A stretch of DNA of 64,000 nt. It comes from Ascarosepion bandense. Its lineage: Eukaryota; Mollusca; Cephalopoda; Sepiida; Sepiidae. The position numbers and the translations under genes are program-made. The stretch spans positions 2,645,001 to 2,709,000 of the forward strand of contig JBBBDQ010000307.1 in NCBI GenBank assembly GCA_037127315.1. The letters run 5' to 3'. Positions 53,295-64,000 of this stretch are shown in pieces (position 1 is the stretch's first letter; the number at the start of each line of letters is the position of its first letter). Below the pieces are notes generated by a model. That model worked only from the letters and a program-made list of their open reading frames with translations, searched no databases and was not told where the DNA came from.

Positions 53295-53354
53295 ATGGGT
53301 GTGTGTGTTTATATGTATATTTGTATTTCTGAGGTAAAAGTAGTATTTACACTA

Positions 53355-53452
53355 ATTACATAATTCGGACTATTGTCCTCATCTTTGTCGCCATTTGTAC
53401 GGCGTTTCTTGCATTGTATGACCCTGACATTTTTCAGGTGCTAGGAATTTCG
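53355..53452 (-). repeat. relic of satellite-parent family, hammerhead-like
   Basis: On minus: CACCTGAAAAATGTCAGG, then AGAAACGCC, a seven-base spacer and GGCGACAAAGATGAGGACAA. Stem III-like arms CGCC/GGCG differ from the CGTTGT/ACAACG of the 23.0 kb copy. Confidence 0.5.
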
Positions 53453-53665
53453 AAAAAACCATTCATTACAATCAGTGGGATATATCATTTTCAGTTCTTG
53501 TGCGCAGCCACTTCTGGTAGTTTTGAGTTATCTCCCTTTAACTTAAAGAATTAAGTTATATGTTCACGACTGCTGTAGCTTCATGGCCCAGTGGATATAG
53601 ACGTTGGTTAATTCCAGTGATTTTACCCAAAGAGCTGTGAGTTCAGTTCCATACTACAGCAGTAG

Positions 53666-53960
53666 TATATATGTGTGTGTGTGTACGTTTATGTGCATAT
53701 GTGTGTGTACGTTTATGTGCATATGTGTGTGTACGTTTATGTGCATATGTGTGTGTGTAAGTTTATGTGCATATACCTCTGCTAGTGTTTTTAAATATCT
53801 ATGTGCGTATATGTGTGTATAAATATGTGCATATATGTGTGTGGGTGTGTAAATATATATGTACATATGTGTGTTTAAATATGTGCATATTATGTTCTTT
53901 TTAAATATGTGCATATGTGTATGTATATGTGTATATATGTATGTGTATATATATATAGAT
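53666..53960 (+). repeat. 24-bp TGTGTGTACGTTTATGTGCA minisatellite
   Basis: About four regular units at 53680-53770, then decayed TG/TA-rich derivatives. Confidence 0.9.
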
Positions 53961-54205
53961 GCATGTTTCATTAAATAATATAGACAAGTTATGACGATTT
54001 TTTTCATTAAAAGCATTATCGTTGAAAGAGGAAAGAAAATCACAATATTGATACATGTTTTAAATGAAAAAACATGTCATCAATATTGTGATTTTCTTTA
54101 TTCTTTCAACGATAATGATATTAAGCTTATCAGAGAATATAAAAAAAATTACATAAAATAAATCGATAAAACTTGTCTACATTATTTAATGAAACATGCA
54201 TTAAC
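53958..54205. repeat. foldback element at (TA)n
   Basis: The outer arms GATGCATGTTTCATTAAATA with its complement near 54200 and the inner arms AATCACAATATTGAT meet near 54065. No clear hammerhead. Confidence 0.8.
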
Positions 54206-54224
54206 GAAAAAATTCTGCCTCAAT

Positions 54225-54237
54225 ACACACACACACA

Positions 54238-54283
<46 letters not shown>
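54225..54283. repeat. (CA)n(TA)n microsatellite
   Basis: CA then about 21 TA repeats. Confidence 0.95.
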
Positions 54284-54287
<4 letters not shown>

Positions 54288-54296
54288 TATTCAAAC

Positions 54297-54938
54297 ATAC
54301 GCACCGTAGTATTGGTGCTAGAGGGTGTCGTCAGTGATGTCTTTGCGTGGATCACTAGGGGTTTCGGGTCTTTCAACATCATACCCACCTACTGCGCCGA
54401 CCCGACCAGAGATGATCAGTCTCTGGTCCGCCCTCAATAAGCGCTTTCAGACACTGGAAAAATTTATAACGTTTGGACCCGGTACGAAGTTTTGAAAATG
54501 CTTCCGATTGGCGACTGACAGAGCCACTTTACATTAAGAGGCGAACCGTTTTTACAGTTACATTAAGAGGCCACTTTATATTAAGAGGCGAAATCAGAAA
54601 TGCAGAATTTTAACTCACAATTTGTTTTGAACTCCAGCTACTCGCTCTTTTGAGCCATAACCAATTGGCTGTACTTTCTGCTGTTTCGGTTATGGACTTG
54701 ACTGCTTTCCGTTTTTTACTTCCACTATACCAATATCAGTTAAGGCTTTGCTTGAGGACCTTGCTGCAAATCCTCTAGTCTCCACTTTTATCGGAGTGTA
54801 GCTAGCCCTCCAGCCTTTAACCCTGCAACTCTCCAGCAGTTCGTCGTATTTTAACTTATCAGGGTATGCGGGTTTCATTAAAAACGATCGCGTGTTATGG
54901 TTAATTTTTCCTTTAATCAAATAAAAATCTGATATCAT
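54297..54938 (-). pseudogene. C-terminal relic of a retroelement polyprotein
   Basis: Minus strand reads KLKYDELLESCRVKGWRASY, then TPIKVETRGFAARSSSKAL and, after a frameshift near 54705, KRKAVKSITETAESTANWLW with LKR. The motif PxEVxxRGFAxxSLxxAL ... KAIKSxxExAExAxxWLW is a recurrent C-terminal domain of RT-encoding elements in invertebrates. 54480-54300 (TGATCATCTCTGGTCGGGTC on minus) is the matching 3' region. Confidence 0.65.
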
Positions 54939-56009
54939 TTTTTTTCTTTTCGGACATAAATGTCATTAAGATTGTACAAATGTTTCGTTTTTTGTGTGTG
55001 TGTTTTTTTTTGTTTTTTTTTTTTAGCGTTTTTGGCTATAATTTTAGCCATTATCAAAGAATCATGTTTTTTTACGTGTGGCTGAAAATGTATGATATTT
55101 ATGTGTGTGTAGTTTCGTGTTTGTTTTATATTCCGAACATGTTAATCATATTGTTGCCGTGTTCGTATTTGATATTATTAAGTGTTGGATTTTTCTTTCT
55201 TATTAATAATTTTACCATTATCTGTAGCTTTTTTTTTTTTTTTTTTTGTATGTGGATTATTCTACGATGTTATTAACAAATACGTTGCGAATAGCGTTTG
55301 GGATGTCTTCATGTGCGTTTTAATGAGATCGAATTGAACTTTGGTATGAGAGTTTCAAAGTTACTATTATAGTCAACCGCGTGGTTATGTGGCAAGTGCA
55401 ATTATGTATCAATTTGGATTGATCAAAAACAGTTCTTCAAAGGACATGTAAATTCATAATTGATATTGGTTCGCTTGCAGCAGAATTCTTACTTTTTGAC
55501 GATGAGGTTAGCAGTTTTATAGTTTATGTAATAGATAGTTTAAAGTGAACGGGAGTTTTGGAAGTGAAAATCCGTTCTTCTTATAATTGTGTGTATATAT
55601 ATATATATATGTATATATATGTATATATATATGTGTGTGTGTGTGTGTAGATTTAATTTCTTCTCATATACGTGAATAAAATATTCGTCTATCGTTTAAA
55701 AACGCTTGATACATGCAATATTTTCGCATACATGCATTTAAAATAAACATCTGTTGCTTTTATTATACGTACCACACAAATAAACAGGATTAGGTTTCCT
55801 ACATTTAAAATGATCATCTGTCATTTTATTACACTTGACACCTATCGGACCAGTGGAATCGAACCACAATCAACATGCTGACTCTTTGGTTTTATAATGT
55901 ATTTAAGTTTTGAATCATTGTCTTAATAACAAATTACTAAAAATTAAGTGAAATACGTTAGATTAACGACATATTTTCTGCCTGTCCTTTACTTATTCTA
56001 TTCAATATA
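54939..56009. other. T-rich, no gene recognised
   Basis: Poly-T runs at about 55002-55023 and 55230-55247; (TA)n and (TG)n at 55590-55648. The 98-codon frame at 54980 is hydrophobic because of T-richness and is not taken as a gene. Confidence 0.5.
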
Positions 56010-56212
56010 TATAACACTTTAGAACATGTACAAACTCCAAACTACTACAAAATTGTACATTTTATTACGACATTGAAGAACAATGTCTCATCAGGTAATT
56101 AATAATGATGGTATCATCATTAAGTACCTGTTGAGACATTGTCCTTCCCTGTCGTCATAAAATGTACAATTTTGTAGTAGTTTGGAGTTTGTACATGTTC
56201 TAAAGTATAATA
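56010..56212. repeat. foldback element, about 95-bp arms
   Basis: CTTTAGAACATGTACAAACT to its complement at 56205, meeting at 56112. Each arm contains CTGATGA-type plus a 7-bp hairpin (GACATTG TTCTT CAATGTC, left arm, minus) but GTAA in place of GAAA. A hammerhead-like form with a lost catalytic half. Confidence 0.85.
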
Positions 56213-56297
56213 ATAAATAGCCATTGTTCTATTTTTATATTGAGCACTGTTTAAATGTTTTGAACGTTGCAGTTATTTTCTTCGTCCCTTATACATT

Positions 56298-56342
<45 letters not shown>
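56298..56342. repeat. (TA)n microsatellite
   Basis: About 21 TA repeats. Confidence 0.95.
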
Positions 56343-56727
56343 GAGTGTGTTTATGTATGTGTATACGTATGTATATGAGTGTGTATATATATATGACTAT
56401 ATCTGTATATGAGTGCATATATGTATGTGTATGTATATATGACTGTGTATATGTATGCGTATATAGAAACATGAGTCTGCATATGTATGTGTATATAATG
56501 AATCTGTATATATCTATATATAAATATATATGAATGTGTGTATGTATAAATTTGTGTTTATATGAGTGTGTGTATATGTGTATATATGTGTGTATGTATA
56601 AATTTGTGTTTATATGAGTGTGTGTATATGTGTATATATATGTGTGTGTATGTATCGATTTGTGTTCATATGGGTGTGTGTATATGTGTATATATATGTG
56701 TGTATGCATAAATTTGTGTTTATATGA

Positions 56728-56781
<54 letters not shown>

Positions 56782-56803
56782 ATGCATAAAATTGTGTTTA
56801 TAT

Positions 56804-56810
<7 letters not shown>
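56343..56810 (+). repeat. TG/TA-rich minisatellite
   Basis: Higher-order units of about 60 bp around AAATTTGTGTTTATATGAGT and GTGTGTATATGTGTATATAT in the second half; decayed TATG repeats in the first. Confidence 0.9.
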
Positions 56811-56836
<26 letters not shown>

Positions 56837-56837
<1 letters not shown>

Positions 56838-56970
56838 GCCCCGGGGCCCAGGGGTAGAGTCGCCGACTGACGCCAATTCGGTCGGGTTTCGAGCCTTGGT
56901 TGGAGAGCAATCGGAGTCTAACCGTAATGATGAGCTGTGATACAGCGAAACAGATCTATCTGCTGATGAC
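56837..56970 (+). mobile_element. SINE-H1 copy b
   Basis: Head GGGGCCCAGGGGTAGAGTCG, B-box GGGTTTCGAGCC, then hammerhead: AGTC TAA CCGTA, ATGATGAG (C3 is A), CTG TGATA CAG, CGAAAC intact, ATCTATC, TGCTG, ATGAC. Bordered by (TA)n on both sides. Confidence 0.85.
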
Positions 56971-57092
56971 AATATATATATATATATAGACAAATTATTA
57001 TAGGCACCAAATTTTATAATGCCAAGAAATAAAGTCAATTTCTTATATACAGGCATTTATAGATGATAGAATAACAATAGAGGGTATAAGAA
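56971..57092. other. (TA)n and unassigned
   Basis: Short TA tract at 56972-56988. Confidence 0.5.
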
Positions 57093-57145
57093 ATACGAAA
57101 ACGACCGACTGGTTTCAATCCCTATTCATCATCAGGGTCAACTGG
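57093..57145 (-). ncRNA. hammerhead-like motif
   Basis: On minus: CTGATGA (57135-57129) intact, a weak AAT/ATT stem II, GAAA (57116-57113), then ACC AGTC GGT as stem III with C17 after it. Stem I has only a few pairs. Context unassigned, possibly a Penelope-like 3' region. Confidence 0.4.
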
Positions 57146-58129
57146 AATTTTTTAAAATTTCAGTTTTTAAACATTTTAAATATTAAAAGATGAAAATGAA
57201 CCATGACGTACTGGGAAAAGAAAAAACTATGGGGAAGAAGTTCTCACGACTTCCAATATTTGGGCGCCCTCAGCGTGAGCCGTGATTTTCCTTTGACAAA
57301 TCCGTCATTGCAGCTATTGCGGAAAAAATTGATACGGAAAATTCGACGGTATCAATGGTTTATTATTCTTTCTCTTGTTTAGACATAATGTTTTTTTTTA
57401 CTTTTTATTCTATTTCATTTTTTTTAGTTTTTCGCCATATTTGCTTTCATGCTTTTTTAACATTATTTTTGTCAGTTTTTTTTTGTGTTTGCTTCTCTTT
57501 TCTCTTCTATTTTTAATTTATTTTTGTCTTTTTTATTTTTCGTCTTACTTTTTTGCATTCTCATTTAACCCTTTTTCGAGTCCACATTGAAGAACAATGT
57601 CTCATTTTCCGCGCATTTGACTGTTCCGTTCACGAATTAGAACCGACCTGACAGTTACGATTATTTGGGGATTTATCCTGAGAATAAAGTGATGTTAAAG
57701 TTTCCTGCATTCCCGGTACAATATTTCTCTCATAATTTCAGAGTATTATTCTTCAATAATCACCTTTACATTTCCATGGTATTACGACATCTTTTCCTTA
57801 CGAGTGTAGGAATAAGAAGTTAAGAACTAAAAACATTTTGGAAAAACCCAACTAAGAAAAGATTCACGAGTCAGATGGAAGCAGCGAGAAAGACAAAACA
57901 AAAATGTAACTTCAACTTCAAGTCGACCCGGAGATAAGGTCAGGTCGCACCTTGTTCTCTTTCTTTTTCCTACTCGCGTGCTGATTCATTCTACTTATCC
58001 TTCTTCTTTATCCAAAGACATTCCTACTGAATACATACATACATACATACATACGCATATACTATTTCAACAATTACTACTACGAACATTTTCTATAAAT
58101 CTTCATATCCATAACGTTATCATTAAACA
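57146..58129. other. no gene recognised
   Basis: T-rich at 57370-57560. A scrap like the 56.08 kb foldback (CATTGAAGAACAATGTCTCA) is at 57586. (CATA)n at 58032-58054. Confidence 0.5.
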
Positions 58130-60630
58130 CGAACTCCACCCTTGACTTTTTAATTATGTTTCTAATTGCACATTTACTTCTACAACTTGCGTTACCCATA
58201 ACTTTATCAATAAAAACGAACTCCACCATTAACTTTTTAATTATGTTTCTAATTGCACATTTACTTCTTCAACTTGCGTTACCCGCATAACTTTATCAAT
58301 AAAAACGAACTCACCCTTAACTTTTAATTATGTTTCTAATTGCACATTTACTTCTACAACTTGCGTTACCCATAACTTTATCAATAAAAACGAACTCCAC
58401 CCTTAACTTTTTAATTATGTTTCTAATTGCACATTTACTTCTACAACTTGCGTTACCCATAACTTTATCAATAAAAACGAACTCTACCCTTAACTTTTTA
58501 ATTATGTTTCTAATTGCACATTTACTTCTACAACTTGCGTTACCCATAACTTTATCAATAAAAACGAACTCTACCCTTAACTTTTTAATTATGTTTCTAA
58601 TTGCACATTTACTTCTACAACTTGCGTTACCCATAACTTTATCAATAAAAACGAACTCTACCCTTAACTTTTTAATTATGTTTCTAATTGCATTTACTTC
58701 TACAACTTGCGTTACCCATAACTTTATCAATAAAAAACGAACTCCACCCTTAACTTTTTAATTATGTTTCTAATTGCACATTTACTTCTACAACTTGCGT
58801 TACCCATAACTTTATCAATAAAAACGAACTCCACCCTTAACTTTTTAATTATGTTTCTAATTGCACATTTACTTCTACAACTTGCGTTACCCATAACTTT
58901 ATCAATAAAAACGAACTCCACCCTTAACTTTTTAATTATGTTTCTAATTGCATTTACTTCTACAACTTGCGTTACCCATAACTTTATCAATAAAAACGAA
59001 CTCCACCCTTAACTTTTTAATTATGTTTCTAATTGCACATTTACTTCTACAACTTGCGTTACCCATAACTTTATCAATAAAAACGAACTCCACCCTTAAC
59101 TTTTTAATTATGTTTCTAATTGCACATTTACTTCTACAACTTGCGTTACCCATCACTGTTTATCAATAAAAACGAACTCACCCTTAACTTTTTAATTATG
59201 TTTCTAATTGCACATTTACTTCTACAACTTGCGTTACCCATAACTTTATCAATAAAAACGAACTCCACCCTTAACTTTTTAATTATGTTTCTAATTGCAT
59301 ATTTACTTCTACAACTTGCGTTACACATAACTTTATCAATAAAAACGAACTCCACCCTTAACTTTTTAATTATGTTTCTAATTGCACATTTACTTCTACA
59401 ACTTGCGTTACCCATAACTTTATCAATAAAAACGAACTCTACCCTTAACTTTTTAATTATGTTTCTAATTGCACATTTACTTCTACAACTTGCGTTACCC
59501 ATAACTTTATCAATAAAAACGAACTCTACCCTTAACTTTTTAATTATGTTTCTAATTGCACATTTACTTCTACAACTTGCGTTACCCATAACTTTATCAA
59601 TAAAAACGAACTCCACCCTTAACTTTTTAATTATGTTTCTAATTGCACATTTACTTCTACAACTTGCGTTACCCATAACTTTATCAATAAAAACGAACTC
59701 CACCCTTAACTTTTTAATTATGTTTTCTAATTGCACATTTACTTCTACAACTTGCGTTACCCATAACTTTATCAATAAAAACGAACTCTACCCTTAACTT
59801 TTTAATTATGTTTCTAATTGCACATTTACTTCTACAACTTGCGTTACCCATAACTTTATCAATAAAAACGAACTCCACCCTTGACTTTTTAATTATGTTT
59901 CTAATTGCACATTTACTTCTACAACTTGCGTTACCCATAACTTTATCAATAAAAACGAACTCCACCCTTAACTTTTTAATTATGTTTCTAATTGCACATT
60001 TACTTCTACAACTTGCGTTACCCATAACTTTATCAATAAAAACGAACTCCACCCTTAACTTTTTAATTATGTTTCTAATTGCACATTTACTTCTACAACT
60101 TGCGTTACCCATAACTTTATCAATGAAAACGAACTCTACCCTTAACTTTTTAATTATGTTTCTAATTGCACATTTACTTCTACAACTTGCGTTACCCATA
60201 ACTTTATCAATAAAAACGAACTCTACCCTTAACTTTTTAATTATGTTTCTAATTGCACATTTACTTCTACAACTTGCGTTACCCATAACTTTATCAATAA
60301 AAACGAACTCCACCCTTAACTTTTTAATTATGTTTCTAATTGCACATTTACTTCTACAACTTGCGTTACCCATAACTTTATCAATAAAAACGAACTCCAC
60401 CCTTAACTTTTTAATTATGTTTCTAATTGCACATTTACTTCTACAACTTGCGTTACCCATAACTTTATCAATAAAAACGAACTCTACCCTTAACTTTTTA
60501 ATTATGTTTCTAATTGCACATTTACTTCTACAACTTGCGTTACCCATAACTTTATCAATAAAAACGAACTCCACCCTTAACTTTTTAATTATGTTTCTAA
60601 TTGCACATTTACTTCTACAACTTGTGTTAT
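58130..60630 (+). repeat. 87-bp satellite array, about 28-29 units
   Basis: The unit contains TTTCTAATTGCACATTTACT, TCTACAACTTGCGTTACCCA and AACTCCACCCTTAAC. 87 is a multiple of three and the unit has no stop in one frame on each strand, so both strands show open frames up to 286 codons that are pure repeat translations. Two sequence variants (CTCCACCC and CTCTACCC) are mixed along the array. A few units lack 1-4 bases. Confidence 0.95.
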
Positions 60631-61084
60631 TCTTTCCTTTTAATAAATCTCTAGTGTTAAAATGCTAGTGTATATTTTATTCTTACACTATTCCATACAA
60701 TTCCCCATATTCCGACCTACTGACAACCAACCTTCTGATAATTCTGCTAATGATTATTCTGCATAAAACTTGTAAGCTGTAGAGAGTTTCGTTAAGTCTG
60801 ACACAAGGCCGAATAAAAAGAAACATTAACCAGCTCCCTATAGCTACACGAGGCCCTTCTCGAACTTTCTGGTATACCCGTAAATTTTCCCAATCCTGTA
60901 ACAGCTGATGGAGTACTTCATGAATTTTCTCAAGTTTTCTTATATTTTTCTAAGAATTAGATGCTATGAACGATCATCGTCTTAAACCGACACTCTCTTC
61001 GCCTTAAAATGTTTATTCCACTCAAATCTGTGTTCAAACTAAATGACGTTTGCCAGAAAATCTACCCAAACACTAACATGTAAT
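60631..61084. other. no gene recognised
   Basis: No supported feature. Confidence 0.5.
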
Positions 61085-61310
61085 TATTTACATTATTCAG
61101 ACTATTGTCTTTATTTCTGTTTTTGAAAGTATTGGCAACCTACTGCGGGATAATCTTCTGCCCAGTCAGTCGGGATAATTTTGAGACATGATTGCCCAAA
61201 GCGTGTATCACGTATGGCACTCAACTGTTTTGTTTTTGTTGCCATATTCACGAGGTTTTGGCCGTTGTACACTCCGATCATCTTTAAGCGATTGAAATTT
61301 TGAATCCGTC
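61085..61310 (-). repeat. satellite-parent family split by a SINE-A piece
   Basis: TTATTCAGACTATTGTCTTT at left and GGTTTTGGCCGTTGTACACT at right belong to the 23.0 kb family. Between them, 61130-61228 is a plus SINE-A end (GGCAACCTACTGCGGGATAA to TGGCACTCAACTG). Confidence 0.65.
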
Positions 61311-61329
61311 TCGTGATCATCAGATTCTA

Positions 61330-61490
61330 CAGGCTCTCTCGTTAAATATCCCAGAAACTTCAACTGTCTCTTCTTGATGTTAAGTATAAGTTTCCTTTCC
61401 TTTCCATTCTCTCAAACGGTTCGTCGTTGCTAACATGTTCGGTCCATGTTATCCTCAGCATCCTACTGTAGAACTCTCATTTCTGTTGCT
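61330..61490 (-). mobile_element. LINE-R scrap
   Basis: Complement encodes the MxFYSRMLRITW and KRQLKFLG segments, decayed. Confidence 0.65.
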
Positions 61491-61499
61491 TCCGCGTTG

Positions 61500-61735
61500 G
61501 ACGAGACATACTGAGAGATCAGTTGATGTCCGAAATTGCGAGGTTAGTTAAAGGTACCCCTTATGTGGTTTAGACACTGCCCACGACGGCTTCGCGATAA
61601 GAGACTGGTTGAATGACAATTTCCTTAAACTGAACTTTTTGACGTGTTCGTGGGGAACGACCTCCTAATCAGATTTTAGTGTCCTTGACTTCTTTTTCTG
61701 GGGTACGCTGAAGGGAAAGATGTACAGATATATAT
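61500..61735 (+). pseudogene. mariner/IS630-type transposase relic
   Basis: Plus-strand frame gives TAHDGFAIRDWLNDNFLKLN, then, after a stop, SVLDFFFWGTLKGKMY. These match the QQDGAPAHxAxxVRDWLNxNFP and DLxxLDFFLWGxLKxxVY blocks of DDE transposases. The motif between is lost and stops are present. Confidence 0.65.
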
Positions 61736-61849
61736 ATATATGCAATTTGTTATATATATCATGTTATTTATATATTATATATGCGCAGTACCTATTTGAA
61801 AGCGCTCAATATCAGTGATAGAGCTGACATATTCATATAGATAGGTGTG

Positions 61850-61895
61850 AGTTTGTGACTCTGGGTTTCACGCTCTTGCTATCGTCAGACAAACT
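61850..61895 (-). ncRNA. candidate hammerhead ribozyme
   Basis: On minus: AGTTTGT (61895-61889) pairs perfectly with ACAAACT (61856-61850), a 7-bp stem I. Core CTGACGA at 61888-61882, stem II with GC/GC inner pairs and weak outer pairs, GAA, stem III ACCCAGAGT (imperfect), then C17. Core residues are all present; stem II is the doubtful part. Confidence 0.6.
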
Positions 61896-61957
61896 GATTA
61901 ATTTTTTTAAAAATTAATCAATTTGTCTAACGATCGCAAGGACCTTTGAATGAGTAT
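61850..61957. repeat. small foldback element with hammerhead
   Basis: Arms meet at the A/T run near 61907 (AAACTGATTAATTTTTTT with its complement). The left arm holds a well-formed hammerhead on minus; the right arm has a decayed mirror (CTAACGA). (TA)n follows at 61959. Confidence 0.8.
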
Positions 61958-62039
61958 ATATATATATATATATATAATTGTTCTGAAACATGAAAATTTT
62001 TGGGTAGTAATATTATGGATTTATCAAACATTGTAATAA

Positions 62040-62072
62040 CAAAATTACAATATATATATATATATATATATA
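62040..62072. repeat. (TA)n microsatellite
   Basis: Shorter TA tracts also occur at 61726-61740 and 61958-61976. Confidence 0.9.
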
Positions 62073-62164
62073 TTTAATTACTTTGTTTTTGGTCATAATA
62101 AAATTAGACCAGTGTACATTTGTATTAAAAAGTGTTCAATACAATTATATTGTAGAACCTTTGA

Positions 62165-62318
62165 ATAATCTTCATTTGCAAACGAGTTATTATGCGATCT
62201 AGGTTTCTACCATGTGGTGGTGTCTTCAAGCGATTTGCAATTTGCAAGTTATTGCAAATCGCCTGAAGACAACACATGATAGAAATTTAGGTCGCTTAAT
62301 AACTGGTTTACAAAGGAA

Positions 62319-62320
<2 letters not shown>
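62165..62320. repeat. foldback element, hammerhead-like arms
   Basis: Arms of about 65 bp centred near 62245 (TTGCAAATCGC with GCGATTTGCAA). The plus module at 62254-62300 has CTGAAGA and GAAA; the minus one has ACCA/TGGT as stem II and GAAACCTAG. The consensus of both gives a palindromic stem III ACCTAGGT then C. (TA)n borders at 62322. Confidence 0.75.

Positions 62321-62321
<1 letters not shown>

Positions 62322-62357
<36 letters not shown>
62322..62357. repeat. (TA)n microsatellite
   Basis: About 18 TA repeats. Confidence 0.95.
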
Positions 62358-62364
<7 letters not shown>

Positions 62365-62659
62365 CAGTTTTAATTCAATATAAAAAAAAACAAGAAAATA
62401 ATAAGTCAATTGTTGATATCTCCTGAAAAGTAGACGGATCGATTGCTAGAGTCTCTGTCTACAAATCTGTCACCCTGAATTCATTTCCTTTTTTTTTTTT
62501 ATGTATATTGCTGAGTTGAAAAAATGTCTTCAGTTTTCTTAAATTTGTCTTAATCGAACCATACATTGAAGTATTAAATTAGATCTAAATAGGGGGTTGG
62601 ATCCTTCCTTGGTGCACCATACTTCCGGTTTTATGCCACATCTAAGTTACGATTAAAAA

Positions 62660-62966
62660 CTCACCATCAGTCAGTTGAGTGCCATACGTGATACACGCTT
62701 TGGACGATCATATCTCAAAAGAGACATGACTGTCTGGGCAGAAGATTATCCCGCAGTAGGTTGCATATTGCTTTCTACAGTAGACTGGTTGCCAGCTAAG
62801 GCTCTAGAATCCAATCTATCCAATTATTCAACCCATAAATGAAGACGGCTTAATAATTTTCTCAAGGGTGTTTGTTCGTATGTGAATGCAAGGAATTCAA
62901 CTGGAATTCGAACTCGGCACTCAGTTCTCTCGTTCCGAGTCGATATCCACTGTACCACAACGCTAA
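62660..62966 (-). mobile_element. SINE-A, full length
   Basis: Tail TCAGTCAGTTGAGTGCC at left; head near 62966 (complement of GCGTTGTGGTACAGTGG). Confidence 0.9.
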
Positions 62967-63781
62967 ATAAACCGCGGTATTTGAGGTTACAGTGGTTTTG
63001 CAAAAGTTCTCATGAGAACGTTCGTTTTGACCATATATTGTTCTATTTGGTTGGGGTGTATACTGGCCTTGTGTAATGATTAAAAGAAAATACTTAAAAC
63101 AGAAGGAAAAGTTATGAGTTCAAGTCCTGTCATATACGAGAGAGAATGCCCGGAAAATAAATATATCCATCCAAATTTAATATCGCCTGCTTCTCAGTGT
63201 GAGTTAAGAAAAGTATATATGTCTTCAAATGTAGCAGTTTAAAGGTGGTAAAATGAATAATCTACGCTTTTAAATGCATACAGTGTAGATTAGCTGTCTA
63301 AAGTCGCTACCTGGTCGCGCAAGTATCGCTTTACTGTTTTGGCTATTTTGCGATAACCGCAAATGAAAATGAACAAATTAATCGATTTTAATTTAGGTAG
63401 ATTTTTAAATCTCGTTATGTTACGTATCCAGAGATCCGCTGCGAAAGTGCCGCTCCGGTTCTGGTTGGCACGCTGCAAATTAGTTGTGAAATTTTTTTGG
63501 TTGGTTGGTCAGAATATAGCTTTGTTGCCTTAAAATTCAGAATATACCCGTATTTTTAGAGATGGTGAAATTTTGGTCTCCTTGTTATTTATTTTGATAT
63601 TACTACAAAGTGTTTAAATTTAATTAATTCCACATTTCGAATTTTTATGATGGAATTAAAATATGTTCCATTAATACTTTGATTCCAGTTCAATTCCATA
63701 TCTTAATTTATATATCATATCGCGTACACACATATAATCTTTATATATATATATTCATTTTAGATAAATAAAAAAAGCAAA

Positions 63782-63839
<58 letters not shown>

Positions 63840-64000
63840 GAGAGAGAGTTTTAAATCAGTACAAAAAAGCGGAAATAAAAAGTCAAGTGCTAATATCCTC
63901 TGACGAATGGACGTTCTGTCTTTGAATCTTTAGAGTCCAGATGCTGAAAATGAAATTATTCAGCTAAGTGATAAATTCTATAATGGCATTTTTTCTATTA
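62967..64000. other. no gene recognised
   Basis: Microsatellite (TA)n(TG)n at 63789-63840. The 62-codon minus frame at 63290-63478 has no recognisable domain. Confidence 0.5.

Noticed and set aside
52882..53332. Overlapping Cys/Val-rich frames in three phases
   Set aside because: A 25-bp minisatellite without stops opens all three frames; not a protein.
56251..57056. His/Thr/Tyr-rich frames of 148-178 codons
   Set aside because: Translations of TG/TA repeats and part of a SINE-H1.
57882..57935. Possible terminal SMOC exon after CAG at 57881
   Set aside because: Phase would allow a short GSSEKDKTKM tail, but there is no pyrimidine tract and no similarity beyond a generic basic tail.
58330..60668. 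Long open frames on both strands (up to 286 codons), hydrophobic repeat protein
   Set aside because: They are translations of an 87-bp satellite whose length is divisible by three; no start context, splice sites or non-repeat sequence supports a gene.

Overview
This is animal nuclear DNA: AT-rich, dominated by repeats, with very large introns and no bacterial-type gene layout. The density of tRNA-derived SINEs, (TA)n and (CA)n microsatellites, non-LTR retrotransposon tails and Penelope-like remnants, plus an extracellular-matrix gene split over a roughly 28 kb intron, suggests a lophotrochozoan, most likely a cephalopod mollusc. The taxonomic call is an inference; no species marker is visible.

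One host gene is supported. Three plus-strand exons (22373-22420, 50802-50912, 52209-52451) are all phase-1 symmetric, have consensus splice sites and join in frame. Together they encode a basic linker and the SPARC-type extracellular calcium-binding domain, with two EF-hands, of a SMOC-like matricellular protein. The upstream Kazal and thyroglobulin-type exons are not in the window. Nearly everything else is intronic or flanking repeat.

Layout. 1-22 kb: LINE 3' ends, SINE-A copies, three mariner/IS630-type DNA elements (10.1-11.9 kb), then a belt of foldback repeats embedded in (TA)n (9.9-20.2 kb). 22.4 kb: first SMOC-like exon. 22.9-24.9 kb: a 108-bp satellite with alternating unit types. 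25-29 kb: nested LINE and SINE copies. 29.5-31.6 kb: two copies of a tRNA-plus-hammerhead element, a Penelope GIY-YIG relic and another hammerhead SINE. 32-34.5 kb: 39-40-bp and 32-bp minisatellites. 35-50 kb: a mosaic of SINE-A, 5S-headed SINEs, LINE-R and SINE-B. 50.8-52.5 kb: two SMOC-like exons. 53-57 kb: TG/TA minisatellites, foldbacks, a retroelement relic. 58.1-60.6 kb: an 87-bp satellite. 61-64 kb: a transposase relic and more hammerhead foldbacks.

The most striking pattern is recurrence of the hammerhead ribozyme. The core (CTGANGA ... GAA plus a palindromic stem III ending in a U-H cleavage site) appears in at least six unrelated repeat backgrounds: two tRNA-headed SINE-like families, several palindromic foldback elements, a Penelope-like 3' region, and in decayed form a satellite. 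One copy (30337-30400, minus) has a fully intact core, a 12-bp stem I with a bulge, and covariation against its sister copy. Almost all these elements abut (TA)n tracts. A second theme is SINE chimerism: 5S rRNA heads fused to the tRNA-SINE, SINE-A copies with one to three body units, and SINE-B copies carrying internal minisatellites.

Names used below are local labels. SINE-A: the common tRNA-SINE. SINE-5S: its 5S-headed variant. SINE-B: the element with an internal minisatellite. SINE-H1 and SINE-H2: tRNA plus hammerhead elements. LINE-R and LINE-J: two non-LTR families. R750: a 750-bp dispersed repeat.
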